A stretch of DNA of 64,000 bases from Streptomyces mirabilis (GTDB lineage: Bacteria > Actinomycetota > Actinomycetes > Streptomycetales > Streptomycetaceae), in the NCBI RefSeq assembly GCF_018310535.1, contig NZ_CP074102.1, forward strand, positions 8,804,001 to 8,868,000, in the 5' to 3' direction. How positions within the stretch are numbered: the first letter of the stretch is position 1; the number at the start of each line of letters is the position of its first letter. Of the stretch, positions 45,281-53,673 are shown piece by piece. The position numbers were made by a program, and so were the translations under genes. The notes beneath the pieces were generated by a model. The model saw nothing but the letters and a program-made list of their open reading frames with translations, ran no database searches and was not told where the DNA came from.

Positions 45281-47328
45281 GTACGTCCAGCAGTCCGGGC
45301 GTCTTCCCAGTTCAGAAGGGGTGTGAACGATGTAACCGGACGTCAAGCTCAGGATAGCCAGCCGGTGGAAGTCCGGTCCGGGGAGACGCCAGGGTCCCCG
45401 GTAGCTGACTCCCGGCGTCGCCCGAAATGGTGGCGTCGAAGTGGAGTGACAAGCGCCTCTCGGGGGCGTGCAACCGACCAGTCCGCAACATGAAGTGAAG
45501 CCTGCAGCGTCGTCATTTAACCCCCGCCCGCGGGCGGGCCAAGGAGGAGCCGAGCCTGTGCTTGATTGGCGAAGGCCACGGAAGATGATCTCGGACCTGG
45601 AGCGGTCGTCGAAGAACCTCCCGGCGTAAGGGGCGTGGAATGGTCGGAAGGTTGTCCTGGGAACTGGAGAGAGCCTCCTCGGCCCCGGGTATTGCGGCCC
45701 GGGAAGCGTGGCCTGCCTATAACCGGCAGAACCGGGAAATGGCGGGTTGTCGAGAGGCAGTCGGAGGGGGTCGTAGTAGTGACGATCGGCGGGACAACAC
45801 AACCCGCTGGGAGCGAAGGGCCCCTGCTTCATCGACGCGATTCGAAAACAGGGAGGGACCCGGATGAGTGCCGTTACGGCTAGTTCCATCCGCCGGGAGG
45901 AAAGCGTCGCAGGACCAGTCCGCCGTCCTCTGGACAAGGTCCGAGCCTTGCAACGGACGCTTTACCGCTGTGCCGAGCAAGAACCCGAACGCCGGTTTCA
46001 CGCCCTGTATGGCCATGTCCACCGCATGGACGTTCTGAGGCGGGCGTGGGCCGGTGTGTGCGCAAACCGGGGTGCCCCCGGCGTGGACGGTACGACCGTC
46101 GACGCGGTGGAATCCTCGGGGGTGGATGCATTCCTCCAAGACCTTTCGCAGAGACTGCGGGCGCATACGTATCGTCCGTCAGTGCTGCGACGGGTCCAGA
46201 TTCCCAAACCGGGGCGGCCGGGGGAGTTCCGGCCGCTATCGATCCCCACCGTGGCGGACCGCGTGGTGATGACGGCTGCGAAACTGGTCATGGAACCAGT
46301 ATTCGAGGCCCAGTTCACCGAGGCGAGCTATGGATTCAGGCCGAAGCGGTCCGCGATCGACGCGTGCGAGGCAGTGCGTGTCGCCGCGAACCAGCGGCGG
46401 GAGTGGGTGTTCGAGGCCGATATCCGCGACTGCTTCGGCACGATCGACCATGAGGCGCTGATGGCCCAAGTGGCGCGGCGTGTGGTGGACCGGCCGATGC
46501 TGAAGCTGATCCGGGCCTGGCTGCGGATGGGAGTCCTGGTGGGCGGGGTGACCTCGCCTACCGGGGCGGGAACCCCTCAGGGCTCACCGATTTCCCCATT
46601 GCTGGCAAATATCGCGCTGCACGTTCTCGACGAGGCGTGGCAGAACGAAGGTCGCCGGCTGGGGACGTTGGTGAGGTACTGCGATGATTTCGTAGTCCTG
46701 TCGCCGACCAAGCAACGGGCCGAACAGGCCCGTGAATTGGCGGCACGAGTTCTGGAACGGCTCGGGATGCGATTGCATCCTGAGAAGACCGGCATCGTCT
46801 GCCTCACCCGAGGCGGGCAGGGCTTCGACTTTCTCGGCTTCCACCACCGGAAGATGGAATCGTGGAAATGGCGGGGCAGGTACTACTTGCAACGCTGGCC
46901 CTCGGCCAGGGCGATGCGGGTACTGCGGGACAAAGTCCGTGCGGCGACCGCTCGTTCGAAGACTGAGCGGCCGGTATCCGCCGTGGTCGCCGATCTCAAC
47001 CCGGTCCTGCGGGGCTGGTCGGCGTACTTCCGTAACGGGAACTCCGGACGGAAGTTCAACGTGGTCGACGGCTATGTCCACGAACGGCTGGCGATCTTTG
47101 CCAGCGCGAAACACGGACTTGCGGGCAGGAACTGGACCACCCGATTTACTTATGGGTGGATCACCCGGCTCGGTGTCTACCGCCTTACCGGAAACGTGCA
47201 CAGGGCAACGGCGCATGCCAGCCGGTGAACGATGTCGGAAAGCCGTGTGCGGGAGAACTGCATGCACGGTTTGAAGCGGCGGGGACTGGAAACGGGGCAT
47301 CAGCCACCGCGCCAGTCCCCGACCCTAC
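45281..47328 (+). mobile_element. Group II intron, copy 2
   Basis: 2048 bp with the same ends as copy 1. Its 5' exon is the other terminus of the IS (…TTAAACACCAAGC), showing that the intron accepts either IS end. 3' exon is TAAGAAGACC, which is the host winged-helix gene. The intron lies in the same direction on the plus strand although the IS is inverted. Confidence 0.9.
45864..47228 (+). CDS. ltrA: Group II intron reverse transcriptase/maturase
   Basis: 454 residues, the same protein as at 40548, including YCDD active site and GIIM region, and the same distance (583 bases) from the intron 5' end. No lesion, so this copy can supply maturase for splicing and mobility of all four introns. 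Confidence 0.95.
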   Translation: MSAVTASSIRREESVAGPVRRPLDKVRALQRTLYRCAEQEPERRFHALYGHVHRMDVLRRAWAGVCANRGAPGVDGTTVDAVESSGVDAFLQDLSQRLRAHTYRPSVLRRVQIPKPGRPGEFRPLSIPTVADRVVMTAAKLVMEPVFEAQFTEASYGFRPKRSAIDACEAVRVAANQRREWVFEADIRDCFGTIDHEALMAQVARRVVDRPMLKLIRAWLRMGVLVGGVTSPTGAGTPQGSPISPLLANIALHVLDEAWQNEGRRLGTLVRYCDDFVVLSPTKQRAEQARELAARVLERLGMRLHPEKTGIVCLTRGGQGFDFLGFHHRKMESWKWRGRYYLQRWPSARAMRVLRDKVRAATARSKTERPVSAVVADLNPVLRGWSAYFRNGNSGRKFNVVDGYVHERLAIFASAKHGLAGRNWTTRFTYGWITRLGVYRLTGNVHRATAHASR

Positions 47329-47971
47329 TAAGAAGACCAACAAGCAGAAGACCAACCCCTTCCGTCCGTGTGGCCGCGGCGACGCCGCACGAACGAACGG
47401 AAGGACGGACCCCCTGGACGCCGCAGCGTCCCCGCCTCCGGCGGACGAGATGCATCCGGGGATCCGGCTGCTGCTCGAGATCGGAGCGAGCCGTCCTGAA
47501 CTCCTGCTGACCGGGAAGCCGCTGACCGATCAGGGCCGCGTGGCGACCGTGATGATGGACGCCGGCTGGAGCAGCGAGCAGCTGCGCCACGTCATCACCG
47601 GCCGGCCCCTGCCGGACCCGGTGCGCACCTCGGTTGGCGCGATCATCGCCGCTCGGCTCCGCGCCGCGCAGGCTTACCCGCCGCCCGCCACCGCAGCGGA
47701 CCACCACGATGCCGCCCCGTGGGACGAGCCGTACGCGTCGGCGACAGCCGAGCGGTCATCGATGGGGGCCGCCGCCCGCAGCGTGACCGAGGCCCTGACC
47801 TACCGGGCCCTCGTCGAGTGCGCCGGCTGTGGGGTGCCCGCCACCGTCCCCGGCGAAGACCTCTGCCCGGCCTGCCTGGGCTGGCCGCTGTGCCGCACCT
47901 GCCCGGGCCCGACGCCCCGTCGGGCCCACCCCGACGGCGACGGCCGCTGCAGGACGTGCGCCTCCGCCTGA
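47329..47971 (+). pseudogene. Winged-helix DNA-binding protein, 3' piece (split gene)
   Basis: Continues the frame of 38120-38380: KKTNKQKTNPFRP, then PPPADEMHPGIRLLLEIGASRPELLLTGKPLTDQGRV, MMDAGWSSEQLRHVITGRPLPDPVRTSVGAIIAARL, and a Cys-rich end (VECAGCGVPAT, EDLCPACLGWPLCRTCPG, GRCRTC). This is the known C-terminal half of streptomycete helix-turn-helix proteins of integrative-element type. Zinc-binding by the final cysteines is likely. The following gene starts 26 bases later, so the two once formed an operon. Confidence 0.75.
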
Positions 47972-47996
47972 CCGACCCACTGGAAGGAAGAAGCCC

Positions 47997-49454
47997 GTGA
48001 CGGACACGCTCCGCACACCGCCACCGACCGCGGCCGCGCAGTACCGGCGCCCCTTCACCCTCGACCCGGGCCGGTGGGAGGCGGAACGCTCACGTGCCCT
48101 GCGAACCGGCCACGTCCGCGACCACACCTGCACGGCCGAGTGCGAACCCGTCCTCGTCTACGAACGCACCCGGTGGGGCTGGCTCGCCTGGACCGTTCCC
48201 GGTGACGGCACCCCGCCCGATCACCCCCATCAGATCGGCGTTCTCACCCCCACCGCGAGCCGCATGCAACGCCTGGCCCTGCGCTGGCTGACCAGACACC
48301 CCGCCCAGCGCCTCACCCTGGCCCCCACCATCCCCGGGTCCCTCCGGCTCTCCGCCGTCGCCGTCGGCGTCATCAGCGTGCTCGCAGGCCTGTTCGCGAT
48401 GGGCCACGGCGTTCCCGTCGAGGCCGTGCTGCCGGGAATGGTGCTCGCTCCGATACTCGCCGAGCACCTGCCGGGCCAGCTGGACGCCCGGGCCCGCGAA
48501 CACGTCCGCAACGTCGAAGGCGACGGCTCCTGCCGCTACCTGCAGCGCCTCGCCGCCCTGCACACCTCCCTCGTCCAGGCCGCCGCCGGCAGCGACCGCT
48601 ACGAGCTGCGCCGCGCGGCCGAGATCGGCCAGCACCTGCTGTGGGACGCCGCCGACCTGCTCCAGACCCAGGACACCCGCTCAGCCTCGGCCGACCTCAT
48701 CGCCCGCGAACGGCTGCTGGTCCAGCTCGCAGACCAGGCCGCCCAGAGCCTGAAGCGCACCCACACCCAGGACGGGCCAGCCGACGCGGACCAGCCCGGC
48801 TGGCACGAGCGGCCGTTGGGCCCATACCCGCCCGGTTTCGAACAGACGGCACGGCCAGCATCCCGACGCACACCCGGCTCGTCACCACTGAAGGGATTCC
48901 ACCCCAAGCCCCAGACTCAGCCCGATCACGCCGGCCACGCTGCGGACGTCTACCTGCTCTTCGCGCACGAGCCGTACTACCCCGGCCCCGGCGCCCAGGA
49001 GATCAACACCACCCTGGTGGCTGCTGCCTCTCTGCTCCACCCCCGGGTACGGCAGCCCGACGGGGCCCAGATCCACGACCGCCTCACCCAAGCACGCCAT
49101 CCGGGAGAGATCGTCCCGCTGGCCACCCTCACTCACGAACTGGGTGGCGGCGCCGACTGGCCGACGGTCGGCGACTGGGAGAGCGTCACCACCGACCTGC
49201 TGCAGCTCGTCCGCGACGGGGAGTGCGACGCCCTCAGCCTCGGCCTGCCCGAGATCGGACGTGCCCTCATCTGCACCGGACCTCACAGCCACGTGCGCGC
49301 CTTCGACGCCGCGGCTGACGAGTTCATCGCCTACGGACCGGCGGAGCGTGCCGCCGTCCTGGCCGAGGTCGATCAGTTCCTCGCCTGCCTGGTGGCCGAG
49401 CAAGAGTTCTGGCCCGGCGACGGCCTGCTGCCCTCGCCCACCCGCCCCGCATGA
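47997..49454 (+). CDS. Membrane-anchored protein of unknown function
   Basis: 485 residues from GTG 47997 with GGAAGGAAG upstream. The first roughly 115 residues are soluble (DHTCTAECEPVLVYERTRWGWLAWTVPG). Then comes a hydrophobic pair (LSAVAVGVISVLAGLFAMGHG, VLPGMVLAPILAEHLPG, about residues 122-165), which predicts one or two membrane segments. A helical stretch follows (RRAAEIGQHLLWDAADLLQTQD, ERLLVQLADQAAQSLKR), with a C-terminal alpha/beta part (VYLLFAHEPYYPGPGAQEINTTLVAAASLLHP). No family recognised. It is operonic with the split winged-helix gene, the arrangement of plasmid or integrative-element maintenance regions. Confidence 0.7.
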   Translation: MTDTLRTPPPTAAAQYRRPFTLDPGRWEAERSRALRTGHVRDHTCTAECEPVLVYERTRWGWLAWTVPGDGTPPDHPHQIGVLTPTASRMQRLALRWLTRHPAQRLTLAPTIPGSLRLSAVAVGVISVLAGLFAMGHGVPVEAVLPGMVLAPILAEHLPGQLDARAREHVRNVEGDGSCRYLQRLAALHTSLVQAAAGSDRYELRRAAEIGQHLLWDAADLLQTQDTRSASADLIARERLLVQLADQAAQSLKRTHTQDGPADADQPGWHERPLGPYPPGFEQTARPASRRTPGSSPLKGFHPKPQTQPDHAGHAADVYLLFAHEPYYPGPGAQEINTTLVAAASLLHPRVRQPDGAQIHDRLTQARHPGEIVPLATLTHELGGGADWPTVGDWESVTTDLLQLVRDGECDALSLGLPEIGRALICTGPHSHVRAFDAAADEFIAYGPAERAAVLAEVDQFLACLVAEQEFWPGDGLLPSPTRPA

Positions 49455-49736
49455 CTCCACCAACCCAGTTGTGGCTAGAGCACATCGACTGTCGGTCACA
49501 GACGGTGTCCCAGACAAGACTGGGGCGCCGTGCCGCTGGGCGGACTCCGTCCGGTTACCGCGTGCGAGTTCGCCCAGCCGCAAGTGCGGGTGCCGCCACC
49601 GGGGCCGTCGCGGAAGGTGTTGCCGAGCAATGTCTGCAGCTCTGTCTGCCGGCGTCGATGCCGAGGAGCTTCGCCACCCCGGCGACCTGTCGGCCGGAGG
49701 CGCAGCTGCCCGGCGATCGTCATCCGGGGATCACGT

Positions 49737-50564
49737 CTAGGCTTTCCGGGCCAGTCCGGCGGCGATGAGGTGTTCCCAGACCGTGAGCTCTCGTCTTTCG
49801 CCGCTGTTCCACGGGTTGTCGCTCTCGTCGGGACGCCACAGGGACGCGGGGACGATCCCGGGGTCGAGGATCTCCAGGCCGTCCAGCAGGGAGGCGATCT
49901 CCGCGTCGGTGCGCCACCGGCCGCGGCCGAACGTCTGCTGGAGGACCTTCTCGGCCTCCGCGGTCTCCGGGTTGTTGCCGGAGCGGAAGTGGCTGATGAA
50001 GAAGTAACTTCCGGAGGGGACGTGGTCTCGCCAGTAGCGGACGATGCCGGCCGGGTCCTCGTCATCGTTGACGTGGTGGAGGATGGCGCTGAGGATGACG
50101 GCGACGGGACGAGTGAAGTCGATGATTTCCAGGGTGTCGGGGTGAGTGTGGATGCCTTCGGGGTTGCGCACATCGACCGCGACGACGCGGGTCCGGTCGT
50201 TGTTCTCCAGCAGTGCGCGGCCGTGGACCAGCACTTGGGGGTCGATGTCGACGTAGACGACTCGGGACTCGGGGGCGTGCCGTTGCGCGACCTGGTGGAC
50301 GTTGTCCGCGGTCGGCAGGCCACTGCCCAGGTCGATGAACTGCCGAATGCCGGTGGTCTTCGCGATCTCCCTGACCGCCCGGGTCAGGGCTGCGCGGTTG
50401 GCGAAGGCGATGGCCACCGAACCGGGCAGGTCGCGCTTGAACACGTCGCCGATCTCACGGTCCACGGCGTAGTTGTCCTTGCCGCCGAGCAGGTAGTCGT
50501 AGACGCGGGCGATGCTGGGCTTGGCCGGGTCGATGGAGGAGCCTTCGTACGTCATGGCTGCCAT
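49737..50564 (-). CDS. DUF574 SAM-dependent methyltransferase
   Basis: 275 residues from ATG 50564 (GGGAAAG six bases upstream). The family signature is unmistakable: SIARVYDYLLGGKDNYAVDREIGD, then the SAM site RQFIDLGSGLPTADNVHQVAQ, RVVYVDIDPQVLVHGRALL, VILSAILHHVNDDEDPAGIVRYWRDHVPSGSYFFISH. Many streptomycetes carry dozens of these actinobacterial enzymes; substrates are unknown. Ends REL..WEHLIAAGLARKA. Intact and alone, with non-coding DNA on both sides (49455-49736 holds nothing I can assign). Confidence 0.9.
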   Translation of the reverse strand: MAAMTYEGSSIDPAKPSIARVYDYLLGGKDNYAVDREIGDVFKRDLPGSVAIAFANRAALTRAVREIAKTTGIRQFIDLGSGLPTADNVHQVAQRHAPESRVVYVDIDPQVLVHGRALLENNDRTRVVAVDVRNPEGIHTHPDTLEIIDFTRPVAVILSAILHHVNDDEDPAGIVRYWRDHVPSGSYFFISHFRSGNNPETAEAEKVLQQTFGRGRWRTDAEIASLLDGLEILDPGIVPASLWRPDESDNPWNSGERRELTVWEHLIAAGLARKA

Positions 50565-50917
50565 TCTTTCCCGCAACGTCGCCTGCGGACCCTCGTTTTG
50601 GGATCCTCCGGCCGGGCGGGGGCGGCGCGAGGGCATGGATGCCTGGGCTCGGTGTCAAACGCCTCGATTGGATGACAGGGCGACTGGCTTCACTGTCCAA
50701 GGACAGCATCTGTCGGGGGTTCCCGGGCTGCTCGTAGGTGAACTCGTGTGGATTGAAGCAATAGTTGGCGCTTTGCAGCCATACCGTCGCCGCTGTGGCC
50801 CAGCGATGTCCTGGTATCTCCATGCAGCGGTCAGGCGTCAACTTGACCCGGCCGTAAACGAGCGGGCTTGGAGGTAGGGCACCACTGGCTGTGGTGTGGC
50901 CTCCTCCGTCCAGACAC
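50565..50917. other. 353-base gap before tnpB
   Basis: No firm gene. A minus frame between about 50860 and 50670 has a natural-looking composition (DRCMEIPGHRWATAATVWLQ, FNPHEFTYEQPGNPRQML) but no recognisable start or family. CACCTTTCTAGGTG on the minus strand at 50919-50932 overlaps the tnpB stop; the expected guide-RNA/right-end segment of the IS200/IS605 element would lie just left of it. Confidence 0.3.
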
Positions 50918-52045
50918 CTAGAAAGGTGCTGGGACGCGTGACTCACGCCCCGCAATCCACACAGACTTACCGCGAGTGGCGATGCTGTGGGAAGCATTCC
51001 GGTCGGCGTGGGCAACGACCCCGCACTTCCGGCAAATGAAGAGGGCCTGGTCGACCCGGTTCTTCTTCTCGATGTGATGGCACTCGGCGCATTCCTGGCT
51101 GGTGTACGCCGGATCGACGTACACCAGCGGGACGCCTGCCCGGCGTGCCTTGTACTCAACGAACTTCCCGAGCTGGTGGAAGGCCCAGGAGTGGAGCGTG
51201 ACCCGTTGGGGCTTGCGGAGCCGTACCCTCTGCCGGATTCCGCCCAGATCTTCCAGGGCGATGCCGGACGAGGTGCGTTCAGCCTCGGCCACGATCTGTT
51301 TCGCGATGATGTGGTTGACGTGTCCGGCGTGCCGCGCTTCCTTGCGGCGCCGGTTCTTGAGCCGTCGCCGGGCGGACTTGGTGCCCTTGGCCTGCAACTT
51401 CTTCCGCAGGTCGAGCTGCCGCTTACGGTGCCGGTTCAGGCCGCGACCGGCCGCCCGGTATCCGGTGGACGTGGTGGCGATGTTGGCGATGCCGAGGTCC
51501 ACGCCGATGAACTGGCCGGGCTCGTACTGCTCGGCCTCGGGAACTTCGCACACGGCGATCAGGTAGAAGACGCCGTCACGTTCGGTCAGGTCCGATTCGC
51601 CCTTGCGGTACTCCCGTAAAGTTTTCAGCGCGTCCGGGGAACAGACGAAGCGGACGTTCTTGAGTCGTCCGGCGGTGGTCCAGATGGAGACGGTCTGCGC
51701 GTCGTACTGCCAGGACAAGCACCGGTCGTCAAACGGATGCGCGGCCTCAGGGCGGAAGGCGACCGGCTTGGACTCGGCCTTCTTCCGGCGCTTCGAGCCG
51801 GGCTTGCCGAGGTTCCCCGCCCGCAGGTTCGCCCGCAGCGTGGTGTAGGCGTCCACGATCTTGATCGTGTGCTGCGCGGCCTGCGCTCCGAGACCGGCCG
51901 CTTTCAGCTCGGCGTAGGTGTGCTTGCGCAGCTCGTACTCGCGCGGCACACCATGGGCGAAAGCCACCCCGGACACCCAGTTGGCCCGGTCATTGACCGT
52001 GTGCAAGGTCGCGCCGACAGCGGATGCCTGCGCGGCATCCGGCAC
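50918..52045 (-). CDS. tnpB: TnpB RNA-guided nuclease (IS605 OrfB)
   Basis: 375 residues from GTG 52045 (KLVPDAAQASAVGATL may begin slightly upstream, so the N-terminus is uncertain). RuvC parts: FIGVDLGIANIATTSTG (first Asp), SSGIALEDLGGIRQRV (Glu), VVAHADRNASHSIA (last Asp). Zinc ribbon QECAECHH...ICRKCG with four cysteines. The basic bridge (ARRRLKNRRRKEARHAGH) and HSWAFHQLGKFVEYKARRAGVPLVYVDP are typical. TnpB cuts DNA guided by an RNA made from the element's right end. All catalytic residues are present, so this copy may be active even though its TnpA is not. Confidence 0.9.
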   Translation of the reverse strand: MPDAAQASAVGATLHTVNDRANWVSGVAFAHGVPREYELRKHTYAELKAAGLGAQAAQHTIKIVDAYTTLRANLRAGNLGKPGSKRRKKAESKPVAFRPEAAHPFDDRCLSWQYDAQTVSIWTTAGRLKNVRFVCSPDALKTLREYRKGESDLTERDGVFYLIAVCEVPEAEQYEPGQFIGVDLGIANIATTSTGYRAAGRGLNRHRKRQLDLRKKLQAKGTKSARRRLKNRRRKEARHAGHVNHIIAKQIVAEAERTSSGIALEDLGGIRQRVRLRKPQRVTLHSWAFHQLGKFVEYKARRAGVPLVYVDPAYTSQECAECHHIEKKNRVDQALFICRKCGVVAHADRNASHSIATRGKSVWIAGRESRVPAPF

Positions 52046-52065
52046 CAGTTTGACACAGTTGATCT

Positions 52066-52494
52066 ATGTCACCACGCTGGGAACCAAACCCCAATATCCG
52101 CAGGGGCCGCACGGTCGTCTACACCCTCCACGCCCACTTGGTCTTCACTCCGAAGTACCGGCGCGGGCCGTTCACCGACGAGATCCTGCGACGCTGCGAG
52201 GAAGTCAACCGAGCCGTCTGCGCCGACTTCGAAACCGAACTGGTCGAGTTCAACGGCGAGAAGGATCACGTCCACCTCCTCGTGCACTACCCGCCCAAGG
52301 TCTCGGTCTCCAAGCTGGTCGGTTCCCTCAAAGGCGTCTCCGCCCGCAGACTCCGCCAGGAGTACCCCGACCACATCCACAAGTACCTGTGGGGCGCGCA
52401 CTTCTGGTCACCCTCGTACTTCGCGGCGAGCTGCGGCGGCGCCCCGCTGAGCATCATCAAGGAGTGCATCGAGAACCAGAAGCGCCCGCAGTAG
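52066..52494 (+). CDS. tnpA: IS200/IS605 TnpA (Y1 HUH transposase) lacking the catalytic tyrosine
   Basis: 142 residues from ATG 52066. The HUH motif is present: EKDHVHLLVHYPP (His68, His70). The expected C-terminal helix SIIKECIENQKRP has Cys134 where the family's nucleophilic tyrosine is found (…Y-I-E-x-Q); one base change (TAC to TGC) explains it. FWSPSYFAASCGG is intact. Without the tyrosine the enzyme cannot form the 5'-phosphotyrosine intermediate, so it is predicted dead, though otherwise full length. Confidence 0.85.
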   Translation: MSPRWEPNPNIRRGRTVVYTLHAHLVFTPKYRRGPFTDEILRRCEEVNRAVCADFETELVEFNGEKDHVHLLVHYPPKVSVSKLVGSLKGVSARRLRQEYPDHIHKYLWGAHFWSPSYFAASCGGAPLSIIKECIENQKRPQ

Positions 52495-52564
52495 ACAGCT
52501 GAGGCCAAAACAGTGCAGACCCATGCACGCGCGCGGGCCAGAGCAGTCCAGAGAAGCGCTTCCT

Positions 52565-52584
52565 CCCGGGCGTGAACGCCCGGG
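52565..52584. repeat. Hairpin at the tnpA-side end of the IS200/IS605 element
   Basis: CCCGGGCGT and ACGCCCGGG form a 9-bp perfect stem with a tight GA centre (in practice an 8-bp stem with a TGAA loop). Surrounded by GCTTCCTC..GGGTTTCGCG, as is usual at subterminal hairpins recognised by Y1 transposases. Confidence 0.65.
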
Positions 52585-52595
52585 GTTTCGCGCTA

Positions 52596-53034
52596 GATCA
52601 TGCTGAACTGCCTCACCCAGCTCCTTGCCTGGGTGTCGACTGCGTCCATGTGTGGACCACGCGCTGTCGAGCAGTGAGATGTGGGTCACCTCCGGGGGCG
52701 TCGATGTCACACTCCGGGGCTCGCCTCCCTCTCAGGGGGAAACCGTAGCGACTGCGGCAGGAGGCACTCATGAGCTCCGACACCCGGCCTGGCGCACTGT
52801 GGAAGTCCGGGCCAGACGGCATGGATGGCGACACGCTCCCCGGCGTCCTGGTCAACGGCAGCCTCGCTCCGACGCGGCGCTACGGGATTGTCCGAAGTGG
52901 CAGCAGGGGGCTGCCAGACAAAGCCGCGGCCGGAAAGCTCGATGCCCGACAGCACCTCGACCGGCCCCGCCCAGCCCGAGGCACACGCCACGGGGGACCT
53001 TTAGGCCCGACGGGCCGACGAGAAGGGAAAGATC
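52596..53034. other. 439-base gap
   Basis: No convincing gene. A plus frame from ATG 52770 opens MSSDTRPGALWKSGPDGMDG but has no family and no good ribosome site. The right part must carry the promoter of the secreted protein; GGGAAAG precedes its ATG. Confidence 0.3.
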
Positions 53035-53409
53035 ATGACCAGGTATCGGAAGACGGAGCGGGCACTGACCGCCGGCGCGGCTCTGCTGGGCGCACTGGCG
53101 CTTTCGGGGCCGGCGCAGGCCGCCGACCGCACCTCCATCGTCGCCTACGGCGCTTATACCCGCGCGAAGGCCGTGTCCTACGGTGCGAACGGCGCCGTCA
53201 GGGTCTGCGACGCCTATCCGTCGGACGGCTACGGGGTCGCCGTCCGCTACTACCGCAGGGTCGGAAACCTTCAGACGCTGTCGAACTTCAAGGGCAAGTG
53301 CAGCGAAACCACCGACATCCAGAGCAATCCGATCATTCTCTTCACGGCGTGCGTGGTCATTGACAGCGTCGACTACTGCGCCTCCCCGTACCAGGACACC
53401 GGCAGGTAG
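53035..53409 (+). CDS. Small secreted protein with four cysteines
   Basis: 124 residues from ATG 53035. A Sec signal peptide is clear: basic MTRYRKTER, hydrophobic ALTAGAALLGALALS, cleavage after GPAQA (about residue 29). The mature 95-residue chain has cysteines in RVCDAYPSDG, GKCSETT, FTACVVID and VDYCASPY, enough for two disulfides, and beta-rich sequence (GVAVRYYRRVGNLQTL). It looks like an extracellular small beta domain. No catalytic motif or named family. Isolated between mobile elements; GGGAAAG ribosome site. Confidence 0.8.
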   Translation: MTRYRKTERALTAGAALLGALALSGPAQAADRTSIVAYGAYTRAKAVSYGANGAVRVCDAYPSDGYGVAVRYYRRVGNLQTLSNFKGKCSETTDIQSNPIILFTACVVIDSVDYCASPYQDTGR

Positions 53410-53673
53410 CCCGCGCGCTCCCACGGGGTGCCGCACTGGCGTGACCACTCCGGACAGCAGCCGTGCATTCAGGCGGGCGCCGGCCCCGTACGGCGCCCGC
53501 CGCCGCCACGGGGCGGGCGCCCGCCGGTCAGTCGACCGGCTGCTCGGCGGTGCGCAGCCCCGCCGTCCACGCTGCCCGGTGTCTGCGGTGGCTGTGCCCG
53601 GTGCCTAGAGATCTCCCCGCCCCATGAACCACGATCATTCATCGCTCAAGATCCACTTTCGATACGCGGCCTA

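Larger units (their letters stand above)
50918..52595. mobile_element. IS200/IS605-family element (divergent tnpA and tnpB)
   Basis: A Y1 transposase gene and a tnpB gene start 20 bases apart and diverge, the IS605 layout. A hairpin with 9-bp arms (52565-52584) beyond tnpA is a probable recognised end. The opposite end, beyond the tnpB stop, was not defined. No inverted terminal repeats, as expected for this family. Confidence 0.75.
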
